Assembly (NCBI RefSeq): GCF_900156345.1
Contig: NZ_FTPP01000002.1
Location: 992,001 to 1,056,000, forward strand
Reading direction: 5' to 3'
DNA from: Pontibacter indicus
Lineage (GTDB): Bacteria; Bacteroidota; Bacteroidia; Cytophagales; Hymenobacteraceae
DNA: 64,000 bases
The number at the start of each line of letters is the position of its first letter. Within the stretch, counting starts at the first letter, position 1. This document shows positions 34,581 through 43,409 of the stretch, in pieces. The notes under the pieces were generated by a model. The model saw only the letters and a list, made by a program, of their open reading frames with translations. It was not told where the DNA came from and did not search any database. The position numbers and the translations under genes were made by a program.

Positions 34581-35636
34581 GTGAAAATATCAAAGGAAAT
34601 TAAGGTTGCCCTGCTAGGTATAGCGGCAATTGTAATACTGTTTTTTGGGTATGACTTCCTGAAAGGATCCACCATCTTCTCCAAATCAAACACCTACTAC
34701 GTTGTCTACGACAACGTGGACGGCCTCACCATTTCTAACCCCGTGTTTCTGAACGGTATACAGGTGGGGCATGTAAAGGACCTGCGCCTGCTGACCGATC
34801 GTGCTAACATGGTGCGCGTAGACATTGAAGTCCGGAAAGACCTGCAGATCGGGGACTCGACCATTGCCAGCCTGGGGAACGCCGATCTGCTCGGCAGTAA
34901 GGCCATCACCCTCTTTCTGAAAAACAACAGCAAGCAATACAATGGTGGGGAGGAGCTGATCAGCTACAAAGAAACCAGCATTACCGACATGCTCTCATCC
35001 AAGTCGGTGCCGGTCATCGACAAAGTAGACACTACCCTGGCCCGCGTCAACCGGCTGCTCGACAGTGAGGCAAAAGGCAACCTGCAGCAGATACTGGCCA
35101 ACTCCAACAAAACCACCGAGGCAATAAATGAAATACTGCGCGAGAACCAGCGCAACATCAACCAAATCACCCGAAACCTGAGCCAACTTACCTCGGCCCT
35201 CAACCAGACCCAGCGCAACATCGACCGCCTGGCGCTGAACATGGTCGAGATCACAGATTCGCTCAAGCAGGTAGAAGTAAAGCAGCTGGTAGCCAATGCC
35301 AACTCGGCCGTGAGCGAACTGGAGAAAACTGTTGCCAAGCTTAACTCGAACGAGGGCTCACTGGGCCGTTTGATGAACGACGAGGAACTGTACCAGAACA
35401 TGAACCGCTCCACGGAGGCACTCAATCTGCTGCTGCGCGACATCCAGGCCTATCCGAAGCGCTACGTGCAGTTCTCGCTTATTGGCCGCAAAGACAGGTA
35501 TAAGGTAGACGCCACAGGACGTGTGATCACGCTGGAGGAGGTGAAAGAACTACAGGACGAGAACCCGGACGAGTTCCGCCGCCCGGCCATTGACTCCGTA
35601 AAGGTAACGCCTGCCGACACCACAAAAAGGCAATAG
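34581..35636 (+). CDS. MlaD-type MCE-domain lipid transport protein
   Basis: A 351-residue inner-membrane-anchored MCE protein, the periplasmic lipid-binding part of an ABC lipid transporter between the membranes. One N-terminal helix (VALLGIAAIVILFFGYDFL) precedes the MCE domain (about 38-115: TYYVVYDNVDGLTISNPVFLNGIQVGHVKDLRLL). Residues 150-300 are a long coiled helix with repeated N-Q-I-T heptads and LNSNEGSLGRLMNDEELYQN. A charged tail with TPADTTKRQ ends it. The start is GTG. ATPase and permease genes are not in the neighbourhood, so they must be elsewhere. It shares the transcript with the amidase and ends in a small terminator. Confidence 0.92.
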   Translation: MKISKEIKVALLGIAAIVILFFGYDFLKGSTIFSKSNTYYVVYDNVDGLTISNPVFLNGIQVGHVKDLRLLTDRANMVRVDIEVRKDLQIGDSTIASLGNADLLGSKAITLFLKNNSKQYNGGEELISYKETSITDMLSSKSVPVIDKVDTTLARVNRLLDSEAKGNLQQILANSNKTTEAINEILRENQRNINQITRNLSQLTSALNQTQRNIDRLALNMVEITDSLKQVEVKQLVANANSAVSELEKTVAKLNSNEGSLGRLMNDEELYQNMNRSTEALNLLLRDIQAYPKRYVQFSLIGRKDRYKVDATGRVITLEEVKELQDENPDEFRRPAIDSVKVTPADTTKRQ

Positions 35637-35654
35637 TGCATCTTATAAAAATTG

Positions 35655-35662
35655 TATATTTG
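35655..35662 (+). promoter_or_regulatory. -7 element between the MCE and carboxylase genes
   Basis: TATATTTG matches TAnnTTTG exactly, 64 bases before the carboxylase ATG. A hairpin starts three bases later, so the transcript would begin inside or at the hairpin. Confidence 0.45.
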
Positions 35663-35664
35663 TG

Positions 35665-35687
35665 AAATCCGCCCTCAAAGCGGATTT
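35665..35687 (+). terminator. Hairpin after the MCE gene
   Basis: AAATCCGC (35665-35672) pairs with GCGGATTT (35680-35687), followed by TT-rich sequence. It can serve as the MCE terminator or as a leader hairpin of the carboxylase transcript. Confidence 0.65.
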
Positions 35688-35725
35688 TTCATTGTAAGTA
35701 GTCCCCTTATTTATAATCACCCTTC

Positions 35726-37354
35726 ATGGATATCGAATTCAATAAGAACGAAGACTCTCTCAAACAGCTGAGTTTCCAGCTGAAAAGCAAACTGAAGAAA
35801 GTACACCTGGGCGGCGGCGAAAAGCGCATCGCAAAAGAGCATGCCAAAGGTAAAATGACAGCCCGCGAACGCATCGCGTACCTGCTCGACGAAGGAACCG
35901 AGTTCCTGGAAGTCGGCGCCTTTGCCGGCGAGGGTATGTACGAGGAGGTAGGCGGCTGCCCGAGCGGCGGCGTGGTGACAGGTATAGGCTACATCAAAGG
36001 CCGCCAGTGTGTGGTCGTAGCGAATGATGCCACCGTAAAAGCCGGAGCCTGGTTCCCGATCACCGCCAAGAAGAACCTGCGTGCCCAGGAGATCTCTATT
36101 GAGAACAAATTGCCGATCGTATACCTGGTGGACAGCGCCGGTGTGTTTCTGCCGATGCAGGACGAGATTTTTCCGGACAAAGAGCACTTCGGCCGCATGT
36201 TCCGCAACAACGCCGTGATGAGCTCGATGGGCATTGTGCAGATCGCGGCCATCATGGGCAGCTGCGTGGCCGGTGGCGCCTACCTGCCCATCATGAGCGA
36301 CGAAGCCCTGATCGTGGAAGGAACCGGTTCAGTATTCCTGGGCGGCTCATACCTGGTGAAGTCGGCTATTGGCGAGAGCATCGACAACGAGACGCTGGGC
36401 GGTGCTTCCACGCACTGCGAGATTTCGGGTGTGACTGACTATAAGTGCAAAGACGATAAAGAGGCGCTGGACCACATCCGCACCATCTTCGATAAACTGG
36501 GCGAAAACCCAAAAGCCGGCTTTAGCCGCGTAGAGCCTGCCGCTCCGAAGCTCGATGAGAAAGAGATCTATGGAATGCTGCCCGCTGACCGCACCAAGCC
36601 TTACGACATGATGGACATCATCCATCGCTTGGTCGACAACTCAGAGTTTGAGCCTTACAAAGACCTGTATGGACAGACGCTGATCTGCGGATTGGGCCGC
36701 ATTGATGGCTGGGCGGTAGGTATAGTCGCCAACCAGCGCAAGATCGTAAAGAGCAAAAAAGGCGAGATGCAGATGGGCGGCGTGATCTACTCCGACTCAG
36801 CTGACAAGGCGGCCCGCTTTATCATGAACTGCAACCAGAAGAAAATTCCGCTCGTGTTCCTGCATGATGTGTCCGGCTTTATGGTGGGCAGCAAGGCCGA
36901 GCATGGCGGCATTATTAAAGATGGTGCCAAAATGGTAAACGCCATGGCAAACTCCGTTGTGCCCAAGTTTACAGTGATCATCGGCAACAGCTACGGGGCC
37001 GGCAACTATGCCATGTGCGGCAAAGCCTACGACCCGCGCCTGATCTACGCCTGGCCGACCGCTCAACTAGCCGTGATGAGCGGTGCGGCGGCAGCCAACA
37101 CGCTCCTGCAGATTCAGGTATCAGCCCTGAAAGCAAAAGGAGAGGAGATTACGCCAGAGGCTGAGAAGGAACTACTCGAGCGCATCACGGCCAAGTATAA
37201 CGAGGAGCTATCGCCTTACTACGCCGCAGCCCGCCTGTGGATAGACGGCATCATCGACCCGCTGGAAACCCGCAAGGTGATCTCAATGGGCATAGAAGCC
37301 GCCAACCACGCACCGATTGAGAAGCCTTACAATGTAGGCGTTATACAGACTTAA
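35726..37354 (+). CDS. Acyl-CoA carboxylase beta subunit (carboxyltransferase)
   Basis: A 542-residue biotin-dependent carboxyltransferase subunit of the propionyl-CoA/acetyl-CoA carboxylase family. It transfers carboxyl from carboxybiotin to an acyl-CoA. Diagnostic stretches are KGKMTARERIAYLLDEGTEFLEVGAF, GIGYIKGRQCVVVANDATVKAGAWF, AIMGSCVAGGAYLPIMSDE and GNSYGAGNYAMCGKAYDPRLIYAWP. The methylmalonyl-CoA mutase subunits and MeaB in the same window favour propionyl-CoA as substrate (inference). The alpha (biotin carboxylase) subunit is not in the window. It stands as a single-gene unit with a promoter element at 35655. Confidence 0.93.
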   Translation: MDIEFNKNEDSLKQLSFQLKSKLKKVHLGGGEKRIAKEHAKGKMTARERIAYLLDEGTEFLEVGAFAGEGMYEEVGGCPSGGVVTGIGYIKGRQCVVVANDATVKAGAWFPITAKKNLRAQEISIENKLPIVYLVDSAGVFLPMQDEIFPDKEHFGRMFRNNAVMSSMGIVQIAAIMGSCVAGGAYLPIMSDEALIVEGTGSVFLGGSYLVKSAIGESIDNETLGGASTHCEISGVTDYKCKDDKEALDHIRTIFDKLGENPKAGFSRVEPAAPKLDEKEIYGMLPADRTKPYDMMDIIHRLVDNSEFEPYKDLYGQTLICGLGRIDGWAVGIVANQRKIVKSKKGEMQMGGVIYSDSADKAARFIMNCNQKKIPLVFLHDVSGFMVGSKAEHGGIIKDGAKMVNAMANSVVPKFTVIIGNSYGAGNYAMCGKAYDPRLIYAWPTAQLAVMSGAAAANTLLQIQVSALKAKGEEITPEAEKELLERITAKYNEELSPYYAAARLWIDGIIDPLETRKVISMGIEAANHAPIEKPYNVGVIQT

Positions 37355-37677
37355 TTTTAATGGGGCGCTCCAGGTATAGGGTTTGATTACTTATACCTGG
37401 CATGCTTTACCTGTTCGAAATCTTTCAGATAATTCTGACTAAATCTGAATCATGAACCAGTGATTCAGCCTGTGGTACTACCTTTGAGACTAAGTTGAGG
37501 AGGGAGATTGATAACAGCGCACAGCGGACTTATGTAGAAATATTTAGATTTTATTCCCCATTCTGAAATCTTCGGGCAGATTCAGGGGTTAGTTTAAAGA
37601 AGAGCAGCGATTGGGGTGATGGTAGTATTCGGTCTGCTCGGTTATTTTTCATTACCTATTAACCATTTCGCATTATT
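37355..37677. other. Gene-free spacer
   Basis: A 323-base AT-rich spacer. It holds a small inverted pair of AGGTATA words (CCAGGTATA at 37370 with TATACCTGG at 37392) just after the carboxylase stop, and an 8-bp inverted repeat CTGAATCA/TGATTCAG (37445-37452 with 37461-37468). No open frame or clear promoter is visible. Confidence 0.5.
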
Positions 37678-38526
37678 TTGACAAAGAAGGAGATAAAGGC
37701 GATGATCTCGCTGTTGGATGACATGGATTATGAGGTCGCGTCGCATGTAGAGCAGAAGATTGTGTCGCTGGGAGAAAGCATCATCCCGTTTCTGGAGGAG
37801 GAATGGGAAGAGACGCTGAACTCGGACCTGCAGAAGCGGATTGAAGACCTGATCCATCATTTGCAGTTCGACGGACTGTTGCAGCGCCTCAAAAACTGGA
37901 AAGAGCGAGGCGGGGTAGACTTGGTGGAAGGAATGTGGCTTGTAAACACCTACTTATACCCGGACGTGGAACTGGCGACTTTATCGAAGGCGCTTGACCA
38001 GTTGTACTTCGATGCCTGGACAAACATGAAGGACAACATGCACCCTTACGACCAGGTAAAATCGCTGAACAACTCGCTTTTTCGTGACAAGCGGTTCTCG
38101 GCCAATACCAAGAACTTCCACTCGCCTTCGAACTCCATGATGCACCTGGCACTGGAGACAAGGCGCGGAAACCCGCTGACGCTTTGTGTGATTTATATGA
38201 CCGTTGCACAGCGGTTGGGGATGCCCGTCTACGGCGTAAATCTACCGAACCTCTTCATCCTGATTTACAAGCAGGGCGAAGTGCAGTTCTACATCAACGT
38301 GTACAACAAAGGCCTGATGCTCTCCAAAGCGGACATCGACAACTACATCGTGCAACTCAACCTGAACCCGGTGGACATATTCTACGAGCCCTGCTCCAAC
38401 ATCGAGATCGTGAAAAGGGCGCTGCGCAACCTGGCGTTCTCGTTCGAAAAAACCAACGACCTGGAGAAAGCAGCCGAAGTAACCAGACTGCTGACCGCCA
38501 TTACGGACGAAGACCCGACGATATAA
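37678..38526 (+). CDS. Transglutaminase-like (SirB1/Transglut_core2) protein
   Basis: A 282-residue cytosolic protein of the SirB1/YchA-like group. The first 100 residues are helical (KEIKAMISLLDDMDYEVASHVEQKI). The transglutaminase-like core follows, with SPSNSMMHLALETRRGNPLTLCVIYMTVAQRLGMPVYGVNLPNLFILIY. In this core the Cys of the papain-type triad is at TLCVIY and the His position is replaced by Asn in VNLPN, so peptidase activity is doubtful (inference). The last part (SNIEIVKRALRNLAFSFEKTNDLEKAAEVTRLL) is a TPR-like helical tail. The start is TTG at 37678; an ATG at 37702 is an alternative. It stands alone and ends in a strong terminator. Confidence 0.85.
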   Translation: MTKKEIKAMISLLDDMDYEVASHVEQKIVSLGESIIPFLEEEWEETLNSDLQKRIEDLIHHLQFDGLLQRLKNWKERGGVDLVEGMWLVNTYLYPDVELATLSKALDQLYFDAWTNMKDNMHPYDQVKSLNNSLFRDKRFSANTKNFHSPSNSMMHLALETRRGNPLTLCVIYMTVAQRLGMPVYGVNLPNLFILIYKQGEVQFYINVYNKGLMLSKADIDNYIVQLNLNPVDIFYEPCSNIEIVKRALRNLAFSFEKTNDLEKAAEVTRLLTAITDEDPTI

Positions 38527-38547
38527 GACCTATTAAGAAAGGTATAG

Positions 38548-38589
38548 AAACGAAAAGCCCGGCTCGCAAGAAAGCCGGGCTTTTCGTTT
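38548..38589. terminator. Bidirectional intrinsic terminator
   Basis: A perfect 17-bp stem (38548-38564 with 38573-38589) with an eight-base loop lies between the converging transglutaminase-like and redoxin genes. Confidence 0.9.
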
Positions 38590-38610
38590 TGGCAGGTATA
38601 GGTATAGCCA

Positions 38611-39198
38611 TTAGTATCGTTTGATCATACAACCGGTCGCGCGCTTGTCGGCTGCGCTGATGCTCTTATTGGCCAGCACATCGTCAATCACGGATTTGAG
38701 GTAGTTGTTTCGCACGCCGCTCTCTACCTGCGGGCTGTCGTCAATCGCGCCCTTGTACTTCAGCACGAACTCACCGCCCATGTTGTGCAGCACAAAAACT
38801 TCGGGAGTCTTCGTGGCCCCAAATTTCTGGCTGATGCGCTGCCCTTCGTCTGCCAGGTATGGGAAACTGTAGTTTTTGGCCGCCAGGTCCTGCATGGTAT
38901 CGCTGCCTTCGCCTACACCCACTCCCGGATTAATGAAGATGAACTGCACGCCTCGCGGCGCATAGGTGCTCGATAAAGTCACCAGTCGGTTTTCGTAAAG
39001 CTTGGCGTACGGACATTTGTTATCCGTGAACACCAGCACCACCGTTTTGCTATCGGCAAAATTGCTGAGAGAGACAGCATTGCCCTGTCCGTCCTTGAGC
39101 GAGAAGTCAGCCACTTTGCTGCCCAGTTGGTAGCTGCCCTGCGCAAACACACTGGCCGTGACCAGGAATGCGACGACAAAAGAAGCCAGATATTTCAT
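38611..39198 (-). CDS. Exported thioredoxin-fold redoxin
   Basis: A 195-residue exported protein of the AhpC/TSA-redoxin superfamily. The signal peptide is LASFVVAFLVTASVFAQ. The fold shows VADFSLKDGQGNAVSLSNFADSKTVVLVFTDNKCPYAKLYENRL and KTPEVFVLHNMGG with the cis-Pro. The usual CxxC is reduced to a single Cys in NKCPYAKL. A second Cys lies near the end, in ATGCMIKRY, the position used in a related periplasmic group and possibly the partner Cys (inference). The likely role is periplasmic thiol or peroxide handling. It starts 30 bases after the phosphopantetheinyl transferase stop. Confidence 0.85.
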   Translation of the reverse strand: MKYLASFVVAFLVTASVFAQGSYQLGSKVADFSLKDGQGNAVSLSNFADSKTVVLVFTDNKCPYAKLYENRLVTLSSTYAPRGVQFIFINPGVGVGEGSDTMQDLAAKNYSFPYLADEGQRISQKFGATKTPEVFVLHNMGGEFVLKYKGAIDDSPQVESGVRNNYLKSVIDDVLANKSISAADKRATGCMIKRY

Positions 39199-39228
39199 GT
39201 TTGTTTGTTTAGGTGCGTGTAAGGTATA

Positions 39229-39867
39229 TCAACGGTCCACACTATAGGTTAATACGTGGTTGTGAAGCACTTCGTGATGGATCTGGTACAATTTAGAAAA
39301 ATTATCAGTAATAACGTGACCCTGCAATAAGTTGTTTTCAGGGCTCTGCGCAGGTTCAACCAGTAGGTTTTCCTTAAAAATAAGTCGCTTTCGGCTATAC
39401 ATCTTGTACAACGTTTCTTTAGCGCTCCAATACAGGCAAGTCTGCTGTTCATTGTCCGACGTAAAGGTCTTTTCCTTATCCGTCAGGAACTTGTCGGCCA
39501 CCCGCAGCGCCTTCGGGCTTACCAGTTCAAGATCTATGCCAACATCGTATTTCTCGGAAAGTATAACGGCAGCCAACTGGGGTGAGTGGGTGATGGAAAG
39601 CTGAAACGGAGCACCGGCAAAAAGAGGTTTGCCCGTTGTGTCGCGCAGCAGGGGGAGGGGGGCATCGGTAAAGCGCCGCAATAGTTGGTAGGCTAGCGCG
39701 CGGCTGGCCAGCCACTCGCGCTGCCGTCTGGGGTGTGTTTGCTCTAGGCTCTTGTCAGGTATAAAGTGTGCTGGCAACAGCGAGCGCAGTGCCTCCGGAC
39801 TTTCGTCGAGAAGCCACACGCCCAGTAAGGTATGAGCATCAAGTTCGCGGGTCTGGAGGAGGGGCAT
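39229..39867 (-). CDS. 4'-phosphopantetheinyl transferase
   Basis: A 212-residue Sfp-type transferase that loads the phosphopantetheine arm of CoA onto carrier proteins. The metal-binding motif is VGIDLELVSPKALRVADKFLTDKEK and the second motif is YWSAKETLYKMYSRKRLIFKENL, with the KE pair. An earlier ITHSPQLAAVIL block contacts CoA. The length is close to other Sfp-type enzymes. No polyketide or nonribosomal peptide genes are nearby, so the client is probably the fatty acid acyl carrier protein or a distant cluster (inference). It is on one strand with the redoxin gene and may share its transcript. Confidence 0.92.
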   Translation of the reverse strand: MPLLQTRELDAHTLLGVWLLDESPEALRSLLPAHFIPDKSLEQTHPRRQREWLASRALAYQLLRRFTDAPLPLLRDTTGKPLFAGAPFQLSITHSPQLAAVILSEKYDVGIDLELVSPKALRVADKFLTDKEKTFTSDNEQQTCLYWSAKETLYKMYSRKRLIFKENLLVEPAQSPENNLLQGHVITDNFSKLYQIHHEVLHNHVLTYSVDR

Positions 39868-39952
39868 AGCGGTAATTTTGGGTTGGCAGCGGCATGGTTC
39901 GCGGCAATTGTTGTAAATTTAGCTAAATTTAAGTGTAACAGAAGAAGTAGAG

Positions 39953-40921
39953 ATGGCTAGCAAGATACAAGTTCAGAAAGTCGCCACCCTGACCGGCCAC
40001 CGCGATTGTGTGTATACCCTGGAGGGAGGCGCTGGACCCACCACCATTTATTCGGCGGGCAGCGACGGCATGGTGGCCGCCTGGGACCTGGACCATCCTG
40101 AGAATGGAGAGCTGATCGCCAAAGTCACCACTTCTGTATACGCACTGCGCTTTGTACCGGAGCGCAACCTGCTCCTGATCGGGCAGAACCTGGAAGGACT
40201 GCAAGTAATTGATCTGGAGAGCAAAGCCATCCACAAATCAGTCGCGCTGCCGAAGGTGCCTATCTTTGACATTGCCTATGTGCCTGAAACCGGGCAGGTA
40301 TACGTAGCACTCGGTAATGGAGGTATAGCCGTGATTGGGGCTGAGGATTTTGAGCTCCGGAGCATGGTGCGCAAATCAGACCAGAGCGTGCGCTGCCTGG
40401 CCTACAACAAAACCACCAACGAGTTGGCCGCCGGGTATAGCGACAACCAGGTGCGGGTGTTTGACGCGACTACCCTGGAATTGAAGCATGAACTGCCATC
40501 GCATACCAATTCGGTCTTTACGGTCGTTTACTCTCCGGATGGCACGCAGCTGCTCACTGCAGGCCGTGATGCCCACCTGAGGGTATGGGAGGTACAGGAA
40601 AAATACAAGGAGCGTGGCTACGTGATCGCTCACATGTATACCGTTAATCACATCACCTATAGCCCCGATGGGCTCCATTTTGCCACCTGCAGCATGGATA
40701 AGTCCATCAAAGTGTGGGATGCCCGAACCTTTAAGCTGCTCAAGGTTATTGATAAAGTCCGAAATGCGAGCCACGGCACCTCCGTCAACAAATTATTTTG
40801 GTCGGCTCATCAGAATCAGTTAGTTTCGTGTAGTGATGACCGCACCATTTCGGTGTGGGATATTAAATTCAGCTTGGATCATGAAGATTACACCCTTAGA
40901 AATCAGACAAAAAACATTTGA
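39953..40921 (+). CDS. WD40-repeat protein
   Basis: A 322-residue cytosolic beta-propeller with about seven WD-type repeats: TLTGHRDCVYTLEGG..IYSAGSDGMVAAWDLD first, then AGYSDNQVRVFDAT, HTNSVFTVVYSPDGTQLLTAGRDAHLRVWEVQ, ITYSPDGLHFATCSMDKSIKVWDAR and HQNQLVSCSDDRTISVWDIK last. Such propellers are scaffolds for protein complexes. Its 3' end overlaps the start of the DivIVA-domain gene by 41 bases in another frame, and folB follows that. The tight three-gene arrangement suggests coordinate expression, perhaps linking the propeller to cell-division or pole scaffolding (inference). Confidence 0.92.
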   Translation: MASKIQVQKVATLTGHRDCVYTLEGGAGPTTIYSAGSDGMVAAWDLDHPENGELIAKVTTSVYALRFVPERNLLLIGQNLEGLQVIDLESKAIHKSVALPKVPIFDIAYVPETGQVYVALGNGGIAVIGAEDFELRSMVRKSDQSVRCLAYNKTTNELAAGYSDNQVRVFDATTLELKHELPSHTNSVFTVVYSPDGTQLLTAGRDAHLRVWEVQEKYKERGYVIAHMYTVNHITYSPDGLHFATCSMDKSIKVWDARTFKLLKVIDKVRNASHGTSVNKLFWSAHQNQLVSCSDDRTISVWDIKFSLDHEDYTLRNQTKNI

Positions 40922-41873
40922 GAAGGCGTTTAGAGGGCTCGACAAGGACGAAGTAAATGCTTTTTTGCTGACTTTATCGCAGCAGTGGGAGAAGCTGCTC
41001 GATGAGAACAAAGACCTGCGCAACAAGCTGGAGGCGTCGCACCGCGAAACGCAAAAGCTGCGCGAGGTGGAATCTTCATTGTACAAAACCCTGAAAACAG
41101 CCGAGGACACGGGCAACTCCATTTTGGAGCAGGCCAACAAGTCGTCGGAGTTGAAGATACGCGAGGCACAGCTGCAGGCCGACCAATTGCTGAACACGGC
41201 CCGCAACCAGGCCCGTATGGTGCTGGAAGACAGCACCAAGCAGGCAGAGCGCGTGATGAGCGAGATGCAGCAGGAGATCAAAGCTCTGGAGCAGGATTAC
41301 CAGCGCATGGAGTCGTACCTGGAGAGCATGGTGCGTGACCTGCGCAACCTGGCCAACGAGGCGTTGGAGAAGGCTGAAAAGGCAAAGTCAAAACCTAAAA
41401 CCAGTACAGCCAGTATTCTTTCAAGAGCGGCCGAGCTTCGGGTAGAACAGCCCGAACTGCTGCGTAATCTGAAAGATATGGAAACGACAACAAACCGAAC
41501 AATACAACTGCCAGCGGCTACGGCCACGGCTACAGCTACAGCAGCAACCGCTATACCTGTTACGGCCGGCAACGGCTACGAGCCACTTGGCGACCCGGCC
41601 CCGGACGTGACACAGCCGCATCCGGAAATTCCGAACCCGGTAACACCAGTGCCAAACGTGCCATCGCCAGAGATCGAGCAGCCTAAGCCAGACTATCCGG
41701 GCACCCCGAGCGGCCCTGAGATTGAGCAGCCTATACCTGAAATTCAGCCCATTAAGCCTGAGCAGCCCGAGATTCAGCCTCCGATGACGGAGCCATCGCG
41801 CAACAGCCTGGCCGACTGGGCACAGCGCCGTGAGCAGAAGCCTGCCGGTTCTTTCTTCGACGAGATAGGCTAG
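40881..41873 (+). CDS. DivIVA-domain protein with Pro-rich tail
   Basis: A 330-residue protein. Residues 1-60 are the DivIVA domain (MKITPLEIRQKTFEKAFRGLDKDEVNAFLLTL), the membrane-curvature-binding and dimerising part. Residues 50-185 are a long coiled coil. Residues 230-330 are a Pro/Glu/Gln tail with repeated EIEQPKPDYPGTPSGPEIEQP and PEIQPIKPEQPEIQ motifs, probably a disordered binding segment. In other bacteria DivIVA organises poles and division sites; its role in Bacteroidota is less clear. The start ATG at 40881 is fixed by the domain's first residues and lies inside the WD40 gene. folB begins 10 bases after its stop. Confidence 0.9.
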   Translation: MKITPLEIRQKTFEKAFRGLDKDEVNAFLLTLSQQWEKLLDENKDLRNKLEASHRETQKLREVESSLYKTLKTAEDTGNSILEQANKSSELKIREAQLQADQLLNTARNQARMVLEDSTKQAERVMSEMQQEIKALEQDYQRMESYLESMVRDLRNLANEALEKAEKAKSKPKTSTASILSRAAELRVEQPELLRNLKDMETTTNRTIQLPAATATATATAATAIPVTAGNGYEPLGDPAPDVTQPHPEIPNPVTPVPNVPSPEIEQPKPDYPGTPSGPEIEQPIPEIQPIKPEQPEIQPPMTEPSRNSLADWAQRREQKPAGSFFDEIG

Positions 41874-41883
41874 TTCGGACCAG

Positions 41884-42240
41884 ATGGGACAGATTGCACT
41901 GGAGGGGATGGAGTTCTTCGCCTTCCACGGTTTTTACGACGAAGAGCAGAAGATCGGCAACAAGTACGGCATCGACCTGTTCATCGAAACCGACCTGCGG
42001 CGCGCCGCCGAAAGCGACGACCTGGATGAAACCGTGAACTACGAAGTGCTGTATGCGCTGGCGCTGGAAGAAATGAAAGTACCGGCCCGGCTGCTGGAGC
42101 ACCTGGGGCACCGGATCATCGACAGGATCTACGAGCGGTTCCCGTTTGTGCAGTCCGTCAAAATAAATGTGTACAAGTTCAACCCTCCACTGGGAGGAAT
42201 CTGCAAGTGGGCCAAAGTTACGTTAGCAGAAGCCCGATAA
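41884..42240 (+). CDS. folB: Dihydroneopterin aldolase
   Basis: A 118-residue enzyme of folate synthesis that splits dihydroneopterin to hydroxymethyl-dihydropterin. The family sequence is clear from GQIALEGMEFFAFHGFYDEEQKIGNKYGIDLFIETDL, then VNYEVLYALALEEMK, LLEHLGHRIIDRIYERF and the closing VYKFNPPLGGICKWAKVTL. It is homo-octameric in the cytosol. It is the last gene behind WD40 and DivIVA and likely shares their transcript. The pathway partner folE is 20 kb away. A terminator follows. Confidence 0.96.
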   Translation: MGQIALEGMEFFAFHGFYDEEQKIGNKYGIDLFIETDLRRAAESDDLDETVNYEVLYALALEEMKVPARLLEHLGHRIIDRIYERFPFVQSVKINVYKFNPPLGGICKWAKVTLAEAR

Positions 42241-42261
42241 GTTTACTTATTGATTGAAGAG

Positions 42262-42287
42262 CAGCCGGTGCAGGAATGTGCCGGCTG
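42262..42287. terminator. Bidirectional terminator between folB and meaB
   Basis: CAGCCGG (42262-42268) pairs with CCGGCTG (42281-42287), followed by a T-tract, between the converging folB and meaB genes. Confidence 0.8.
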
Positions 42288-42299
42288 TTTTTTTGTGGG

Positions 42300-43280
42300 C
42301 TATACCAACCTAAGCAGTTCAGCTGCCGCCGCAAAAGCCGACTTCCTTCCCGCCTTTACCTCGTCGGCTATACCTGCCAACTGGTCTTTCACCTGCTGGT
42401 GCGCATAGAAATTATCCTCCAGCCCCTGGCGGATGGCCTCGTACATCCACTGCAGGTTTTGGTCGTGCCGTTTTTTCTCGAAAAATCCGTTTTGATGCGT
42501 CAGCTCCAAATATGAGTCGATTGTTTGCCAGATCGTGTCGAGCCCAGTTTGTTCCATGGCGGAGCAGACGGAAACTTTGGGCAGCCAGCCAGAAGCGGCC
42601 ACAGGGTATAGGTGCAGGGCATTCTGGTACTCGGCGCGGGCGGCTTTGGCTTTCATGGCATTTTCGCCGTCGGCTTTGGTAATGGCAATGGCATCGGCCA
42701 TTTCCATGATGCCGCGCTTGATGCCTTGCAGTTCGTCGCCGGCGCCCGCCAGCATCAGCAACAGGAAAAAGTCGACCATGGCATGCACCGCTGTTTCGGA
42801 TTGGCCCACGCCAACCGTTTCCACAATGATGGCATCAAAACCGGCTGCTTCGCAAAGGATGATCGACTCGCGGGTGCTGCGCGTCACACCACCTAGCGAC
42901 TTGCCGGCAGGAGAAGGGCGAATGTAGGCCTGGGGATTAACGGAGAGCGATTCCATGCGCGTTTTGTCACCCAGGATGCTGCCGCCGGTGCGCTGTGAGG
43001 TTGGGTCGATGGCCAGCACGGCCAGTTTCTTGTTCTGCGCCTGAATCAGGTAATTGCCGAAGGCTTCAATAAATGTACTCTTGCCCACACCGGGTACGCC
43101 GGTTATACCTATCCGTACCGATTTGCCGGCATGTGGTAGCACCTGGTTAATGACGTCCTGTGCCAGATCCAAATCAGAGGCCAGCCGGCTTTCCACCAGC
43201 GTTATGGCCCGACTCAGCATGACACGGTCGCCTGCCAGAATGCCCTCTACATACTTATCAGCACTGAAACGTTTTGCCAA
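42300..43280 (-). CDS. meaB: Methylmalonyl-CoA mutase GTPase chaperone MeaB
   Basis: A 326-residue G3E-family GTPase that gates cofactor B12 loading and protects methylmalonyl-CoA mutase. The P-loop is IGITGVPGVGKSTFIEAFGNYL (near residue 58). Later blocks are AIDPTSQRTGGSILGDKTRM, FDAIIVETVGVGQSETAVHAMVDFFLLLMLAGAGDELQGIKRG and AITKADGENAMKAKAAR (NKAD-like base specificity as TKAD). Both mutase subunits lie at 48-53 kb on the same strand, which supports the assignment. An exact -7 element lies 36 bases upstream. It is convergent with folB. Confidence 0.96.
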   Translation of the reverse strand: MAKRFSADKYVEGILAGDRVMLSRAITLVESRLASDLDLAQDVINQVLPHAGKSVRIGITGVPGVGKSTFIEAFGNYLIQAQNKKLAVLAIDPTSQRTGGSILGDKTRMESLSVNPQAYIRPSPAGKSLGGVTRSTRESIILCEAAGFDAIIVETVGVGQSETAVHAMVDFFLLLMLAGAGDELQGIKRGIMEMADAIAITKADGENAMKAKAARAEYQNALHLYPVAASGWLPKVSVCSAMEQTGLDTIWQTIDSYLELTHQNGFFEKKRHDQNLQWMYEAIRQGLEDNFYAHQQVKDQLAGIADEVKAGRKSAFAAAAELLRLV

Positions 43281-43316
43281 GGCAGTATAGCGTTAGGTAT
43301 AACATCGATTGCCTTA

Positions 43317-43324
43317 CAAATTTA
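43317..43324 (-). promoter_or_regulatory. -7 element for meaB
   Basis: TAAATTTG on the minus strand matches TAnnTTTG, 36 bases before the meaB start. Confidence 0.45.
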
Positions 43325-43409
43325 GACTTTATGCGTTACCAAGCCACTATTCTTTTGCGTTTCACTCTTTTTGCGTAGCAAGTAGCAGGATGCCTTCAGT
43401 ATGTAATTG

